A stretch of 64,000 bases of DNA. It comes from Dendrobium chrysotoxum (lineage: Eukaryota > Streptophyta > Magnoliopsida > Asparagales > Orchidaceae). The stretch covers positions 61,876,864-61,940,863 of the forward strand of contig CM034307.1 in the NCBI GenBank assembly GCA_019925795.1, given 5' to 3'. Both the position numbers and the translations under genes were made by a program. The notes under the pieces are model-generated. The model worked only from the letters and a program-made list of their open reading frames with translations, did no database searches and was not told where the DNA came from. Below, in pieces: positions 21,700 to 33,729 of this stretch. Position 1 is the stretch's first letter. The number at the start of each line of letters is the position of its first letter.

Positions 21700-22810
21700 T
21701 AAACAAGGAAAGAAGATGCATTGATATGCATGCGACCCCGGACGATTCCAGCTATTCCCTAAATCGTTATCTTTCTATGTTATTTAATTCCTAAAATTTT
21801 AATTTTAATTACGAGTAGAAGAATTTTGTCCCTAAAGAGCCTAGCGAATCAGGCACATGCACATGCAAGAAAGAAACCTATGAAAATCATGCCATTCCTA
21901 CTGCACAAATAAGTAAGTAAATCATCACATCAAAAACCACAAGAGAGAGTGTCCAAAGTCCATGGCAAGTGTCATACAATATACATCCCAGAGTACAGAA
22001 AAAGTAGTGGTGGCCAGGCTCCACCGACAACAACCTGGATTCTAATCCTATAGACCGACGCAAGTTTTAAAATGAGGTATTTTTAATCTTCATCTTCATT
22101 TTCTGGTCCTCCTGTGGATCGCCTTCTATTAGTCTCCTCGTAGCACACCGCCAGTAGGATATCCAAATGAAAAAAGAAATTCCCTGTGAGGGGACTTTCT
22201 TTTCCCTTTGGATCCCTAATCTTTCATAAAATGCCCCATTTTATAAACTTTCACAACTCAATATAATGAATACATTACATCTGAATTATGAAAGAAAAAT
22301 CTAGACTCTCCTGCAGGGTTATCCTAAGCAATCAAAATCAATCATCCCAAGCAGTTATATATATATATAAAAAGTACTCAAACCAGCCATGCTTGGCCAT
22401 GCTCTTATTTATTTGGGGGCTAAGCAGCTAATGGCACCTGTAGCAGTTATTTATGATTTATTTATTTTTAGCCCCCTTTTAGCGCTGTGTGAGCATGACC
22501 ACCTGCAGAAAATATCGTCAGTATCAAAATCGTCCCTAACCTATGGGTAATCTATCGCCCATCACATCACAGAGACATTGCAGTAAATAAAGTGACCATC
22601 ACAGAAATCAATATAAAAATCTAACACAGAAACTAGAATAACCAGCACACGTGTCACATGCAAATCGCCACATCACAAAAAAAACAGAAAAGGAAGAAAA
22701 CACCGGCCTAACCTAAAGCTAGGAGTCGTGTCCTAACAAATAGATCTAAGTGTGTGTAGGCTGTGTGGTTTTAGGTGTGTCCTATGTAGGATAGTTTAGT
22801 TAAAGTTATT
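21700..22810 (-). repeat. large inverted repeat, right arm
   Basis: Inverted counterpart of 19080-20325. A short TA run lies at 22357-22369. Confidence 0.7.
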
Positions 22811-25800
22811 TGTAATTCAATTTGTTGAAAATAAAGGAGAATTTTGGTTTAAGTGCAAGTATTAGCAAGTTAAGATTGATTTTAGAGATTTTATTTTAGT
22901 GTTCAATTGATTACTACCTTTGTTGCTCACCGAGGCCGTGAGGTTTATTTCACCCTCCTTGGGGCTAACTTAATAGCCTTGTAGGCCTAGGTTACCCAGT
23001 AGTAACCAATGTTGTTGAGTTAATTTAGTTTGTTGAAAATTAAAAGAGAAAGTAGATTAAATGATTTATCCTTAATTAAGGGTTTGTTGGTTGATTTTAA
23101 GAAATTAGATTAATGATGTGATTAAAACTTAGGTGAGTTGTTAAGGTTCTAAAGTTCAAATTGTACTTAAGTTTTAATAAATCTCCTATGGGTTTGTTGA
23201 TTAAGCAATGGTTCATTAGTGTTCAAGGTTAGAGGTGTTTTAGGCCAAGTATGAGATTAACTACAAGAGGGTTTGATTAAGGTTTGAGTTTTAGGAAAGT
23301 TTTAGTTTTGGATTTGTTCTCCAATTTTATAACTTTTAGGTTCAAATTGATTTTAGTGGATTTCATCTAGTTAGTATTTGGTTAGGGGGATGATTAATGG
23401 ATTAATTAGTCTGAGTTCACTCTTATGGTTCAAGTTTTCCCTCTTAGTGATTGCATGTGTTGATTATGATTTGATTAGGGGTGAAATATTTTTATGCATT
23501 TGATTTGATCTCTTACCAATTTGTTAGGGGTTTTAATTATAGGTTGGTTGTTATTAATGATTAATTAGCCTTAGATATCACTACGCTAATCCTATGGCAG
23601 GATGTCACTATGCTTTTCTATATTTTATGGTTTCTATCCTAAAAGGAGCATGCATCCTAGGTCTATGTTGTCTAAGACTCATCCTTAGGTTTTTGTCCTT
23701 AGATGTCACTAATATTGTAGGAGATAAAATGAAGTTCATTTTCTAACCCTTCAGAACATTCGTACGTATCGACGGGCTAAGAGAAATAGAAAGATCCTAA
23801 TAATATTGAAGTTACTATAAGGCCCTAAGGGTGGGGAGCGCACACACAAATGCTTCCTAAGGATTATCTAAGTTTTAAGAAAACTTACAGCGCCGGGGGC
23901 TATGACCCGGTGGTTCCGCCCGTAGCACCCCCACCGGAATGAATGGGGGTGACTGAGTTACTTATGTAGGCTCCTTCGTCACGGCAACTCCTAGGTTCAT
24001 TGTCCCTTTGCTCTCCCAGATGCACCTCGCAAAACACAGACAAGTAAAGGAGAGGGGTATATCCATAAAAATTCTCCAACAAGAGAGATTTCATAAAGCT
24101 TGTCATCACAAAGCATTTATAAAACATATCATAAAACTTCTTAGTGGAAAAACACTTCAAACGATCATACATGAAATACTCCTAAATAAACATTTACTTC
24201 TCCATACAAGTGCAAAGGAACATACTATCACATTTCTTCCACAAAACATAGTCTCAAGCAATACAAAACACTTTCTCAAAAAAAGAAACTCATAATACCA
24301 AATAACTAATAGAATGCAGGAAGATGCTTTCAAATTCATGAATGAGGCTTTGAACTTATGTCAAACCATTTCTTATACTTCTACTATAGTTATGAGAATA
24401 AGGATTATATCCTTCTATGCCCACGAAAAAAAAACAAACCTTTAAATAAACTATTTACCAACATACTTCATTCCACCAACACTAACAAGAAGTATCTCAA
24501 ACAACTACACTTCACTTATATCAAAAGGGATTTCAACATTCTTCTTTCCAAAATGACCATACAACATGAGATAATGCAAGATATTCTTCCCAAGACTCAT
24601 GATCACTAAATGCCCCAAAGAGATTTAGAAAAACATACTTTGGAGTTTACAGATGAAGTTTTAAACCAACACCAAATCTTCTTTCATATTTCCACCGGAG
24701 CTATCTTAATGAAGCTATACATGTATGAAGATGAAAGCCAAAGTTATGTCTTCTCTAACTCCAAACAACAACCACACAATTCCCACATAAAACACATCAC
24801 ATGACTTTCCAATATTAGTGGGTCATGAAAGCTTTCTAACATAAAGCAACTTATAACACTTATTTCATTCCAAAGGCAACTCATGAAACTATTTTTTAAA
24901 TAAAATTATAGATATTTTGATAACGAAAACCCAAAACCATGCTCTCCGAAACAAGTAGCAAGCAAACACCTTATTTGGCATTAGATCTCGACTAAAAAAA
25001 AAGAAATCATTTTTTTTTTATAAAACCAGTGAGAAAAGTTCTAAAAAGCTGTAGAAAATTTTGTGAAGTGACAATGAAAAATCTACCCAAATACCTTAGG
25101 GGTTCTTATGCAAAACCAGCGAGAAAACTCCAAAAATCTGTATCTTTTTTTCTCACAAAAATCAGTGAGAAAAGCCTTGTAAAACATGTAGAAATCCTCA
25201 TATGGAAGCAATGAAAGAGCCATTCAAACATCATAGCGACCCTTGCATAAAGCCAATGAGAGATCATAAAAAAAGGCAAGAAATCTGTACAAGTTCCTCA
25301 CAAAAATCAGTGAGAAAAATCTCACAAAACTTGTAGGAATTTGTGATTGTGGATTTCCAATAAAACCCAACGGACTTCAATTGATATGAGATCTCTACGC
25401 AAACATTGCGTCTTTCCAAACAGGTTCAAAAATAAGTTATCTACCCATAGGAAATCTTAAAACATAAGAGCATCACATGGTTGTTCGTTAATGAACATCA
25501 TATGCAAAACATGACTTATTACAATATGGAGAGATTTCCATAACCTTAACATCTTATTTGGCCACCATCAAACTTTAAGAAAGAAACGCCTATAAGGCCA
25601 TCGTGCACTTGTACAAATATTTTGTGATGCTTGTGATATCAAACAAACAAATAGATGTCTTAAGCATTAAATAGAACTTTCACATGCCTTAAAAAGGAAA
25701 TCCATTCAAACATGTCCAAACTTTCTCAACCATTATCTCTCCAATGTGACTTATCATTTAACGACCAAACGAGTATAACAAAGTTAAATAATGAAGACCG

Positions 25801-26290
25801 AGTTTGAAAGGAACTCCAACAAATCCCAAGTCAAAATTTCTTTTGTAGGTTTTTTTTTTCTTTTTTTTTTTAAACAACACAAAACTCAACGGTAAGATAA
25901 GACTAAAATTCATTGTGACAATATGGTTTGCAAAGAGGTCATCACTTGTTCAAAATTGGCCTCATTTCTCAATGGACATTAACACAAACACCTTGCATGC
26001 ACTTGTAAAAGAATATTATAATTTTCTCTACTCTATACGTGGGCTTTAAACAACACATAGCATGATACCAACCATCCATAAACACCATCTTATACATATT
26101 TTTTTTTACCAAGAACATAATCTCAAACCACATAAGTTTCACCATAGAATACATTCATGCTTCACAAAGTCCCCTAGTTTTACCTCCTAAATGAAATATT
26201 TGCAAAATAGAGAAAGTTTCATTCACAAAACTACAGGGAATCATCTATAGCAGAGAACAATAAACTCTACACAACCTTATTTGACAAATT
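22811..26290. other. non-coding, repeat-derived
   Basis: 22811-23830 is T-rich with no gene. 23885-24010 is a GC-rich patch with short self-complementary words (gggggc..., acccccaccgg). 25020-25330 has loose ~100-base repeats of 'aaaaccagtgagaaaa' and 'ctgtagaaa' type words. Frames up to 95 codons occur but carry no recognised domain. Confidence 0.45.
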
Positions 26291-26299
26291 GATCATCCA

Positions 26300-27330
26300 A
26301 CTATCATCATTTTTGTAAGAGAAAGGAGGGAGGAAGGAGGGAAGAAGAAGAAGAAGACATTAGAGAGGAGCAAAGATAGGAAGAAATTAGTAGAAGGAAA
26401 GAGTAGAAGAAGGAGGACAATGAAGTGGGGAAGGCATACCTGCTAGTCGAGAGAGAAGGCGGGGTCGGATTCGGTCCTGGAAGCAGAGTCGGATGGGAGC
26501 GAGGGAGTTTCGCTCAGGCTTCTTCTCCGAAACCAAACGAACCAGAGAGCTAAGGGGGTTGGGGCTTCGTCTTCGGTTTAGTGCGGAACACAGAGACGGG
26601 AGAGGGAGGTTTTTTTTGGGTCACAGCAGGGAGGCGACGAAAATGGAGAGGAGCTTCCGTCAAGTCCTCTTCGCGTGAGGGAGAGAGGTCGGGAAAAGTC
26701 GGGGATCGAGTTCTGTCGCCTCGGAGACAAATCCGCTACTTCGCCCTTTCGATCCCGCTCCCATACACCAATCAAGCAACTGCTCGTCGTCGCTTACCAA
26801 CGATGGCTGCGTTCGCTCCAAAATAAGCACTCCCGCGACTGCGAACTGTGGCAATGACAGGTCTTGGGTCTTGGCGAAGATCAGGACCGTTGATCACATT
26901 TCTCGATTTAGCAAATCAATTTGAAAATTTACTAAAGTCAAATAGGCTTTAACAGGATAAAACTGGGTTATATCAAGTTAAGTCGAGCTAAGATCAGATT
27001 GGATTCGGGTTCGAACTTGACTCGGTTTGAATCAGTTTAAGTTCAATTTAATTTGACTATAAAATTAACTTAAAAAAAGATATTAATAAAATTGAATCGG
27101 GTCCAACACATTTAAAACAAATTGACTTAGTCTAATCAAACCCAGTCGAGTCTAACACGACCCAATTTCGGGTCAATCCAAGTGTAAATACAACCGACCA
27201 AGTCAATTTTTTAAAATTAAGTTTAGATCGACGTAATCTAACCCAAATCGGCACCAATTTGAATTAACTCGATCTTGACGGGACTTGACTAGCTTGATCG
27301 AACACACTCGAGGGAAAAGTGCTGACAAAA
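26300..27330. repeat. diverged direct repeat (LTR-like), copy 1
   Basis: It shares its order with 28240-29190: a purine-rich lead, 'tatacctg'/'catacctg', a GC-rich section, an AT-rich section with 'ctcgacgaggttcaa'-type words, and a close at 'ctcgaggg..aagtgc..gaggtcaaca'. Identity is low. The short overlapping frames at 26493-26857 are GC-patch artefacts. Confidence 0.45.
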
Positions 27331-28239
27331 AAAAATGAGGTCAACAGCAAGAACTCATCATTATTTGGCTTGGGATTGAAGAGGTTTAAAAAATAAAAAT
27401 AAAAAAATAACAGCAATAGCAATAATAGAGTAAATTTGATAGCAAAGACTCCTCCAATCATAAAGAAAGTCTCTCCAAACTTGCAAACCTGTAGGCTACC
27501 AATGTCAAAGCTCATGCAATCAAAGATATTATGATGATCTGCATATCTCGCACCAAACACCCTTTCGAATGCCAAGGCTTATTACATATCCGTATGTGTG
27601 TCATGCCACATGAAAGTTGAAGCTTCAAACTTTAGCCTTGACTCTAACTATTCAAGATCAGAACACTCACATGTTGATATAAAGGGAAGGAAGGAGGAAA
27701 AGTTCTCACAATTTATCAACATCAGTTATACACACAAAGATGGAAAGAGAAGTCCATACATAAATTTCTTAATAAGATCAAGATCTCTTATCACCGAACA
27801 TGCTTTTAAATGGTCACCGTGAAGTTATAATTCAAGGTTAATAAATCAATTTCAACACAAATTCCCCTTCAATGGAAATATTACAAACATCTTGCATACA
27901 TATTTTAATGAATGAAAAAAAGAAATGGCTTCTCTACAATAAAAATTCCATAAATAATCTTTAAAGGAGATAAAATCAGATTTGTTCCAACTTAAGCAAC
28001 GTAAGGAATCATCCTGTATGAGAATAGAAGCATAATATAATTTTAAAAAAAAAGGTTGAAAAGTGAAATAGGTCTTAAAATCAGATACGCCAGAAGCATG
28101 AGATGCTTTAGGAATTAAAGCAAATGTAATGGCTTTTGCTCTCCTAGCAAGGAAACCTTTTAAAAAGAAAGAGTTAACAGCTTTGCACATAACAGGATCA
28201 ATCACCAAGCAGGATCAAAATTAAAGCCATCAGGATCTG
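27331..28239. other. spacer between the two diverged direct repeats
   Basis: No retroelement domain is evident. Frames of 74-118 codons (27264-27575 minus, 27598-27822 plus, 27852-28208 minus) have no motif I recognise. Confidence 0.4.
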
Positions 28240-29190
28240 GTGAGGAGATAGAATATAGGAGAAGATAAGAAAGGGAAGGAGGAGGAAGAGTATACCTGTA
28301 GCTAGTGGAACCTGCTCGGGTTGGCTAGGGTAGGTCGCAAACCAAAGAGAGCAAGAGGGAGGAGGATCGGGGTGCTGCTAGCTTCCACGAACCAGAGGAA
28401 ATTGATGGGGGAAAGGGGGCTTCGTGGTCGGATGTCTGTAGCAAAGGGAAAGCAGGCGAGTCGGAGCCGAATCCAAAGAGGAAGCTCGGGTCTTCCGCTT
28501 GGCTTGCGAACAGGGAGCTCGACGTCGGAGGGGATTCGGCCTTCTACTGGGATCTCGTCTGGGTTGTGCGAATGGAAGACCGATAGAGCGAGAGGCAGAG
28601 TGTGAGCGAACTGAGAGGCAGCTCTTGACTTGTAGACCTAGAGAACCGAGAGAAGAGATCCAAGCTCCCCTAAGAAGACACGAATCCCTGGAGTAAATCC
28701 TTGTCGAAAACCCAAGAGGAATCCCCTCGAATGCCAGAGACGGAGAGCTCAAAACGGTCCTCTAGCACAAATTTTTTCTCTCGAGTAAATGCATGCCCAA
28801 AACGAGAGAGGAAATCATCCGACTAAGGACGCTGAAATGCAAATCAAATATTTCGATGAAATCGAGATCGTCGGATCTGATTTCTTGATTTGGGAATAAT
28901 TTTAAATCATATAGAGAAGTTAAATGGGCTCTAATTGAAACTAATTTTGAGTTGAAATCAGGCTCGACGGGATTTAATTAATGAAATTACACTAGAATCG
29001 ATGCAAACCCCATTCAAATAGAGCTCGACGAGGCTCAAATAAATTAACCTAGCCTAAACAAAAATAATTTGGGTTTAATTCAACTCAATTCGAGCTGACA
29101 CGAGCTCGGATTGAACTCGACGAGGTTCAATTAAATCGATCAAATGTGCTCGAGGGCCTAAGTGCGAAATGCGAGGTCAACAAATATAAG
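28240..29190. repeat. diverged direct repeat (LTR-like), copy 2
   Basis: Counterpart of 26300-27330. Several 60-124 codon frames overlap in the GC-rich part (28321-28752) on both strands without a recognisable domain. Confidence 0.45.
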
Positions 29191-30590
29191 CAGACAACAC
29201 CACAAAACACAAGGCTAAAAAGGAGGCAGATCCTGATTAGAAGGAGGAGGAGGTGGTGAAGAAACAGTGAAAAAGATGGAGGATGGAGATGAAAGATCTG
29301 GGATCCCAAAAATACATACAATAAAATGAAAAACAAAAGCAGCGTAAAACACGAAACGAGAGACACAAAAACACACAAAAAATAACAATTTTTTTTAATC
29401 GATCTGCTCCAGTAAATCAGAATTTTTTCTTAATTTTAAATCCAAAAACCAATAAGAAGACGATCGACGGTGCTGAAATCCAGAAAAAGTTAGAAAATTG
29501 ATTTTCGTAACTCTCACCTTGGACACCTTATAGATGCAAATCCCTTTCAAAATAAAAAATTAATTCAGAAGAAAAGAAAATTAGATTCGAAAAGAGATCC
29601 TTTTAAGCCTCATTCCAAAAAAATATCTGATATAATAGTATTACAAAGTAAGAAATCAGAAATCATGATTTTCATCTCAAGCTTTTGAAAATATTAAGGG
29701 TGCATGGATTTTTCTAAGACATTTAAAGATCTGAAAGGGAAGAAAGCCTATATCTTTGTGGGCTAATTTTTTGTCCATTTTTCTTTCAATTTGTTTGGCG
29801 CTTTGCGTGTCTTTTTATTTTTGATACACTTTATGTATTCTTTCAATTTTTTGCGACATTGCGTATATTTTCAGTTTGGGCTAATTTTGTGTCTCTTTTC
29901 ATTTTGACGCTCTTTGCGCATCTTTTGTAGGCTTTCTCTCTCTCAAAATTGTTAAAGAATCTTAGCTGTAAAATTACCTTCCAGACATAAGAGACGACAA
30001 AGCTTACTCTCTACAATAATGAAGAGTAATTCACAAAACAAAAATCATACATCGTATGATAAGTGCAATCACTTGGTTCAAAAAATCATAACAATGGCTC
30101 AAGACTTTGAAAATACTATTCATATGAGGTAGATTACTATAGGAAGATTAAATAAATTTCTATTTCAAAAACTAACTTTTTTATTTTGAAGAAGATTTTT
30201 TTTTAAAAGAAATAATACATCATTAAAGGAGTTAGAGGAAGAGAAACAATCATCAATGTTTCTTTCCTTTAACAGATCCAGTGGAATCAATCACTGCTTC
30301 CCAGCTTCCAAATAAAAACAAGGCAAAACTCTCAGTTAGAAATCTAGTTTATCAGCAGCAGTGAGCAGTGATCTGATTTTGAAAGAGATAAAATAGTAAA
30401 CAAAAGAGATGAACCAGTAAATAAAAATAAGTAGAAAATCACATCAAAATAAATACTCAAATCAAACTAACACCTAGGCTAAAATAGAAATCACCAAAAA
30501 AATAAAAATAATAGAAAATAGATAATCAAATCAAATAGCTAACTAACAAAAACAAAATGAAAAACAGACAAATCAAAAATTAGTAGTCAT
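29191..30590. other. non-coding region beyond the 3' end of the minus-strand copia
   Basis: 29760-29940 has loose repeats of 'tttgcg(t/c)(g/a)t(c/a)tttt' type. I could find no copy of the element's LTR here, so its 3' LTR seems to be missing. Confidence 0.5.
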
Positions 30591-30593
30591 CAG

Positions 30594-31100
30594 AATCAAA
30601 TATTTATGTCAATCACACCTAATCTGATCCTCAAAATGCTGAATGAGTCAAAGGCCAGGGGTTTAGTAAATATGTCAGCCAGCTGATTTTCATTTGCTAC
30701 ATGATGTAACTCAATGTCCCCTTTTGTAACATGGTCCCTAATGAAGTGATGCCTTATATCAATGTGTTTGATTCTAAAATGTTAGATTGGATTCTTAGAA
30801 ATGCAGATGGCACTAGTATTATCACACAGAACAGAAATTGTGCCCACAGGTAATCCTAAATCTAAGACTTATTGCTTCAACCAAAGAACTTGGGCCACAC
30901 AACTTCCTAAGGCAATATACTCAGCTTCAGCAGTGAAAAGTGCAACTGAGTTCTATTTTCTACTGGACGAGGAGATTAAAGATTGTCCTATGAATTAATA
31001 AGTTTCAGAAGTGCTCTTTCTATCACCCTACATCCTGCAAAGTAAGAATCAGAATATCCAATAATCACAAAAGAGGTGCTGTGCATAGGGTACCAGATTC
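30594..31100 (-). pseudogene. copia RNase H and C-terminal end of Pol
   Basis: On the minus strand, broken frames give 'STHIDIRHHFIRDHV', 'LHHVANENQLADIFTKPLA' and 'RIRLGVIDINI', then a stop near 30595. These are standard copia RNase H C-terminal motifs. The central RNase H catalytic part is interrupted by stops and frame changes. Confidence 0.75.
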
Positions 31101-32165
31101 CTAGGTTTGGTGCCCTAAAAGATATCTAAGAATTCTCTTAACAGCAATCAGGTGGGACTCTTTAGGATCAGCCTGAAACCTAACACAAAGACAAACACTA
31201 AACAAGATATCAGGTCCGCTAGCAGTCAGGTAAAGTAGTGATCCAATTATTCCTCTATACTTCTTCTGATCAACAGATTTTTCACTTGAATCCTTATCTA
31301 ACTGAATAGAGGAGCTCATGGGAGTGTTGATTGGCTTGGCTTTGTCCATTTCATATTTCTTCAAAATATCCTTAATATATTTAGATTGATTGAGAAAGGT
31401 TCCATCATCCATTTATCTTATGCTAAACCCTAAAAAGTAGAACAATTTTCCCATCATACTCATCTCAAACTCCTTACTCATTGTTTTAGAAAACTCATCA
31501 CATAAATATTTATTAGAAGATCCAAAAATTATATCATCAATATAGATCTGGACAATGAGTAAATCATCCCCTACTCTCCTCAGAAAAAGGGTGGTGTGTA
31601 CGCTCCCCTTAACAAACTCTCTTTCTAACAGGAATGTTCTAAGCCTCTCATACTAAGCTCCGGGTGCTTGTTTCAATCCATATAATGCCTTTTTTAATTT
31701 ATAAACATGATTTGGATATTGAGAACTCTCAAAATCTAGGGGTTGTTCTACAAAAACATCCTCTTTTATTACCCCATTTAAAAAGGTACTCTTGACATCC
31801 ATTTGAAACAGCTTAACTTCGTTATAACAGGCAAAGGCTAGTAGCACCCTAATGGCTTCTAATCTAGCTACAGGGGCAAAAGTCTCCTCAAAATCAATCC
31901 ATTCAATCTGATTATACCCCTTAGCCACCAATCTTGCCTTATTCTTAACCACCACACCAGAATCATTCATCTTATTCTTAAAGACCCACTTGGTTCCTAC
32001 TATACTTTGATTCCTAGGTCTTTCTAGTAGCTCTCAAATATTATTCCTTACAAATTGATTCAATTCCTCTTGCATAGCTAAGATCCAAAACTCATCAGAA
32101 AGGGCTTGATTGATGTTAGTAAGTTCAGTCATTGAGATAAAGACAGAGTGATTTACTTCCTTCCT
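31101..32165 (-). pseudogene. copia reverse transcriptase
   Basis: Frames 31653-31970 and 31101-31412 are in the same phase, separated by stops. They carry KARLVAKGYNQ, DFEETFAPVARLEAIR, FQMDVKSTFLNG, YGLKQAPG, the active-site YIDDI near 31540, and then MDDGTFLNQSKYIKDILKKY and YRGIIGSLLYLTASGPDI. The order is that of copia RT followed by the connection region. Stops at 31653 and just above 31412 fit W-to-stop and Q-to-stop transitions. Confidence 0.85.
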
Positions 32166-32168
32166 AAG

Positions 32169-33310
32169 TCAATGCCTAGTCCTAACACCTTCAGAAGGGT
32201 CTCCTAAGATCAGTTCTTTAGGATGACTCGAAGAATATCTCCAATCTCTAGGCAAAGTGGTTTGAGGTTCTACCCTTTCCTCTATATTTGTATTTTCAAC
32301 CCCTTGGGTAATCTCCCCTACCTCTTCTTCTTCCTCAACTCTAGTCACCTTAGGATCAGATTCATCAAACACCACATGAGTTATCTCTTTCACCACCAAA
32401 GTCCTCTTATTAAACACCCTAAAGATTTCCCCACACTAGAATAACCTAAGAATACTCCTTCATAAGATTTGGGGTCAAATTTTTCTAAGGATGATTTCCC
32501 GTTGTTCAGAATGAAAACCTTACAGCCAAAGACATGGAGGTGGGACAGGTTTGTAGTTATACCCTTAATGATCTCATAAGGTGTCTTATTCAGATTGGAC
32601 CTAACATTCACCTTATTCAGCACATAACAGGTAGTGTTCATCGCTTCAGCTCAAAAATATTTTGGAAGTGAATACTCAGCAAGCATGGCTCTAGTGGTTT
32701 CCACTAAGGTCCTATTCTTCCTTTCAGCCACCTCGTTCTGCTGAGGGGTCCTAGGAGCTGAAAAATTATGACTAATCCCTTGCTCCTCACAAAAATTTTC
32801 AAACTTCATATTTTTAAACTCTCCACTATGATCACTATGAATAGTCAAGATCTCACAACCTAACTTCCTCTGAATCCAAGTGGAGAAGGACTTAAATTCA
32901 TCAAATGACTCAGATTTATGTGACAGAAATTTAATCCAAGTGAACCTCGAGTAATCATCAACAATCACAAAACCATAGACTTTTCCCCCTAAGCTGGCAG
33001 TGCTAATGGGTCCAAAGAGATCCATGTGAAGGACTTCTAAAAATTTAGAGGTGCTAATATCCTTAACAGAGTGAAAGGAGGACTGGACTTGCTTCCCTAA
33101 TTGACAGGCATCACACAGGTGGTCCTTAGTGAACTTAAGCTTGGGGATACCTCTAACTAAGTCCTTTTGGGTCACTCTCCTAAGAGTTTTCATACTCGCA
33201 TGACATAATCTCCTGTGCCACAACCAAGACTCATCAATAGCAATTTTTAAGTAAATTGAAACATCAGCTTTAAAGCAACTTACATCCAACATGTAGACAT
33301 TATTGATCAT
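32169..33310 (-). pseudogene. copia integrase
   Basis: The pre-integrase zinc-binding part reads LWHRRLCHAS ... CDACQLGK. The catalytic core has HMDLFGP, HSDHSGEF and QNEVAERKNRT, giving the D, D and E. HSDHSGEF differs from the usual SDHGGEF by Gly to Ser. Frame 33310-32651 ends in a stop, continues in phase at 32641, and shifts frame near 32420 before 'FNKRTLVV'. The acidic linker EEEEEVGEITQG follows. Confidence 0.88.
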
Positions 33311-33640
33311 TTATCCCTGTAAAACAATTTTGTCATTTAAGCTTAAAATGCAATAAGTGGGCAGGAATTTGATGTTGTATCCTTTGTCACAGAGTTGACT
33401 GATGCTTAGTAGGTTGTGTTTCAGTCCATATACAAGCAAAATATTATCAATCATAAAATTCTTTGAATCACCAATTATACATGAAACTACCACCCTCCTG
33501 GTGGTGTTATCTCCAAGTGTAACCTTGCCTCCAGCTCTGGCCTCCAACGAAATGAACTGATTTGCATCTCCAGTCATATGTCTTGAACATCTGCTGTCCA
33601 GGTACCACATGCTCTCACGAGGTCTTATGTGAGAGCACAC
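33311..33640 (-). pseudogene. copia protease region
   Basis: The frame includes WYLDSRCSRHMTG, where the family motif is D-S/T-G. Here the Gly after Asp-Ser is Arg, a single G-to-A type change that should cripple an aspartic protease. 'GLKHNLLSISQLCDKGY' follows, as in other copia elements. It is in the same phase as the integrase frame but shifted from gag. Confidence 0.85.
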
Positions 33641-33729
33641 CTATAAAATCATCAAACGTCATATTTAGGAACCCAAACAGATTTGGGTTCCTTCTTATGA
33701 AAAGAAGAATGTAATGTATGTATGCTGTG

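Noticed and set aside
24008..24804. Run of consecutive plus-strand frames (95, 83 and 64 codons)
   Set aside because: Different phases, Lys/Asn/His-rich AT composition, no splice or domain evidence.
26995..27030. B-box-like 'gggttcgaa' suggesting another SINE or tRNA
   Set aside because: No A box, no A-tail and no target duplication; the word is part of 'ggttcgaacttgactcgg' type LTR repeats.
28321..28752. Overlapping frames of 65-124 codons on both strands
   Set aside because: These are GC-rich, stop-poor DNA in an LTR-like block. Opposed overlapping frames and no motif indicate chance.
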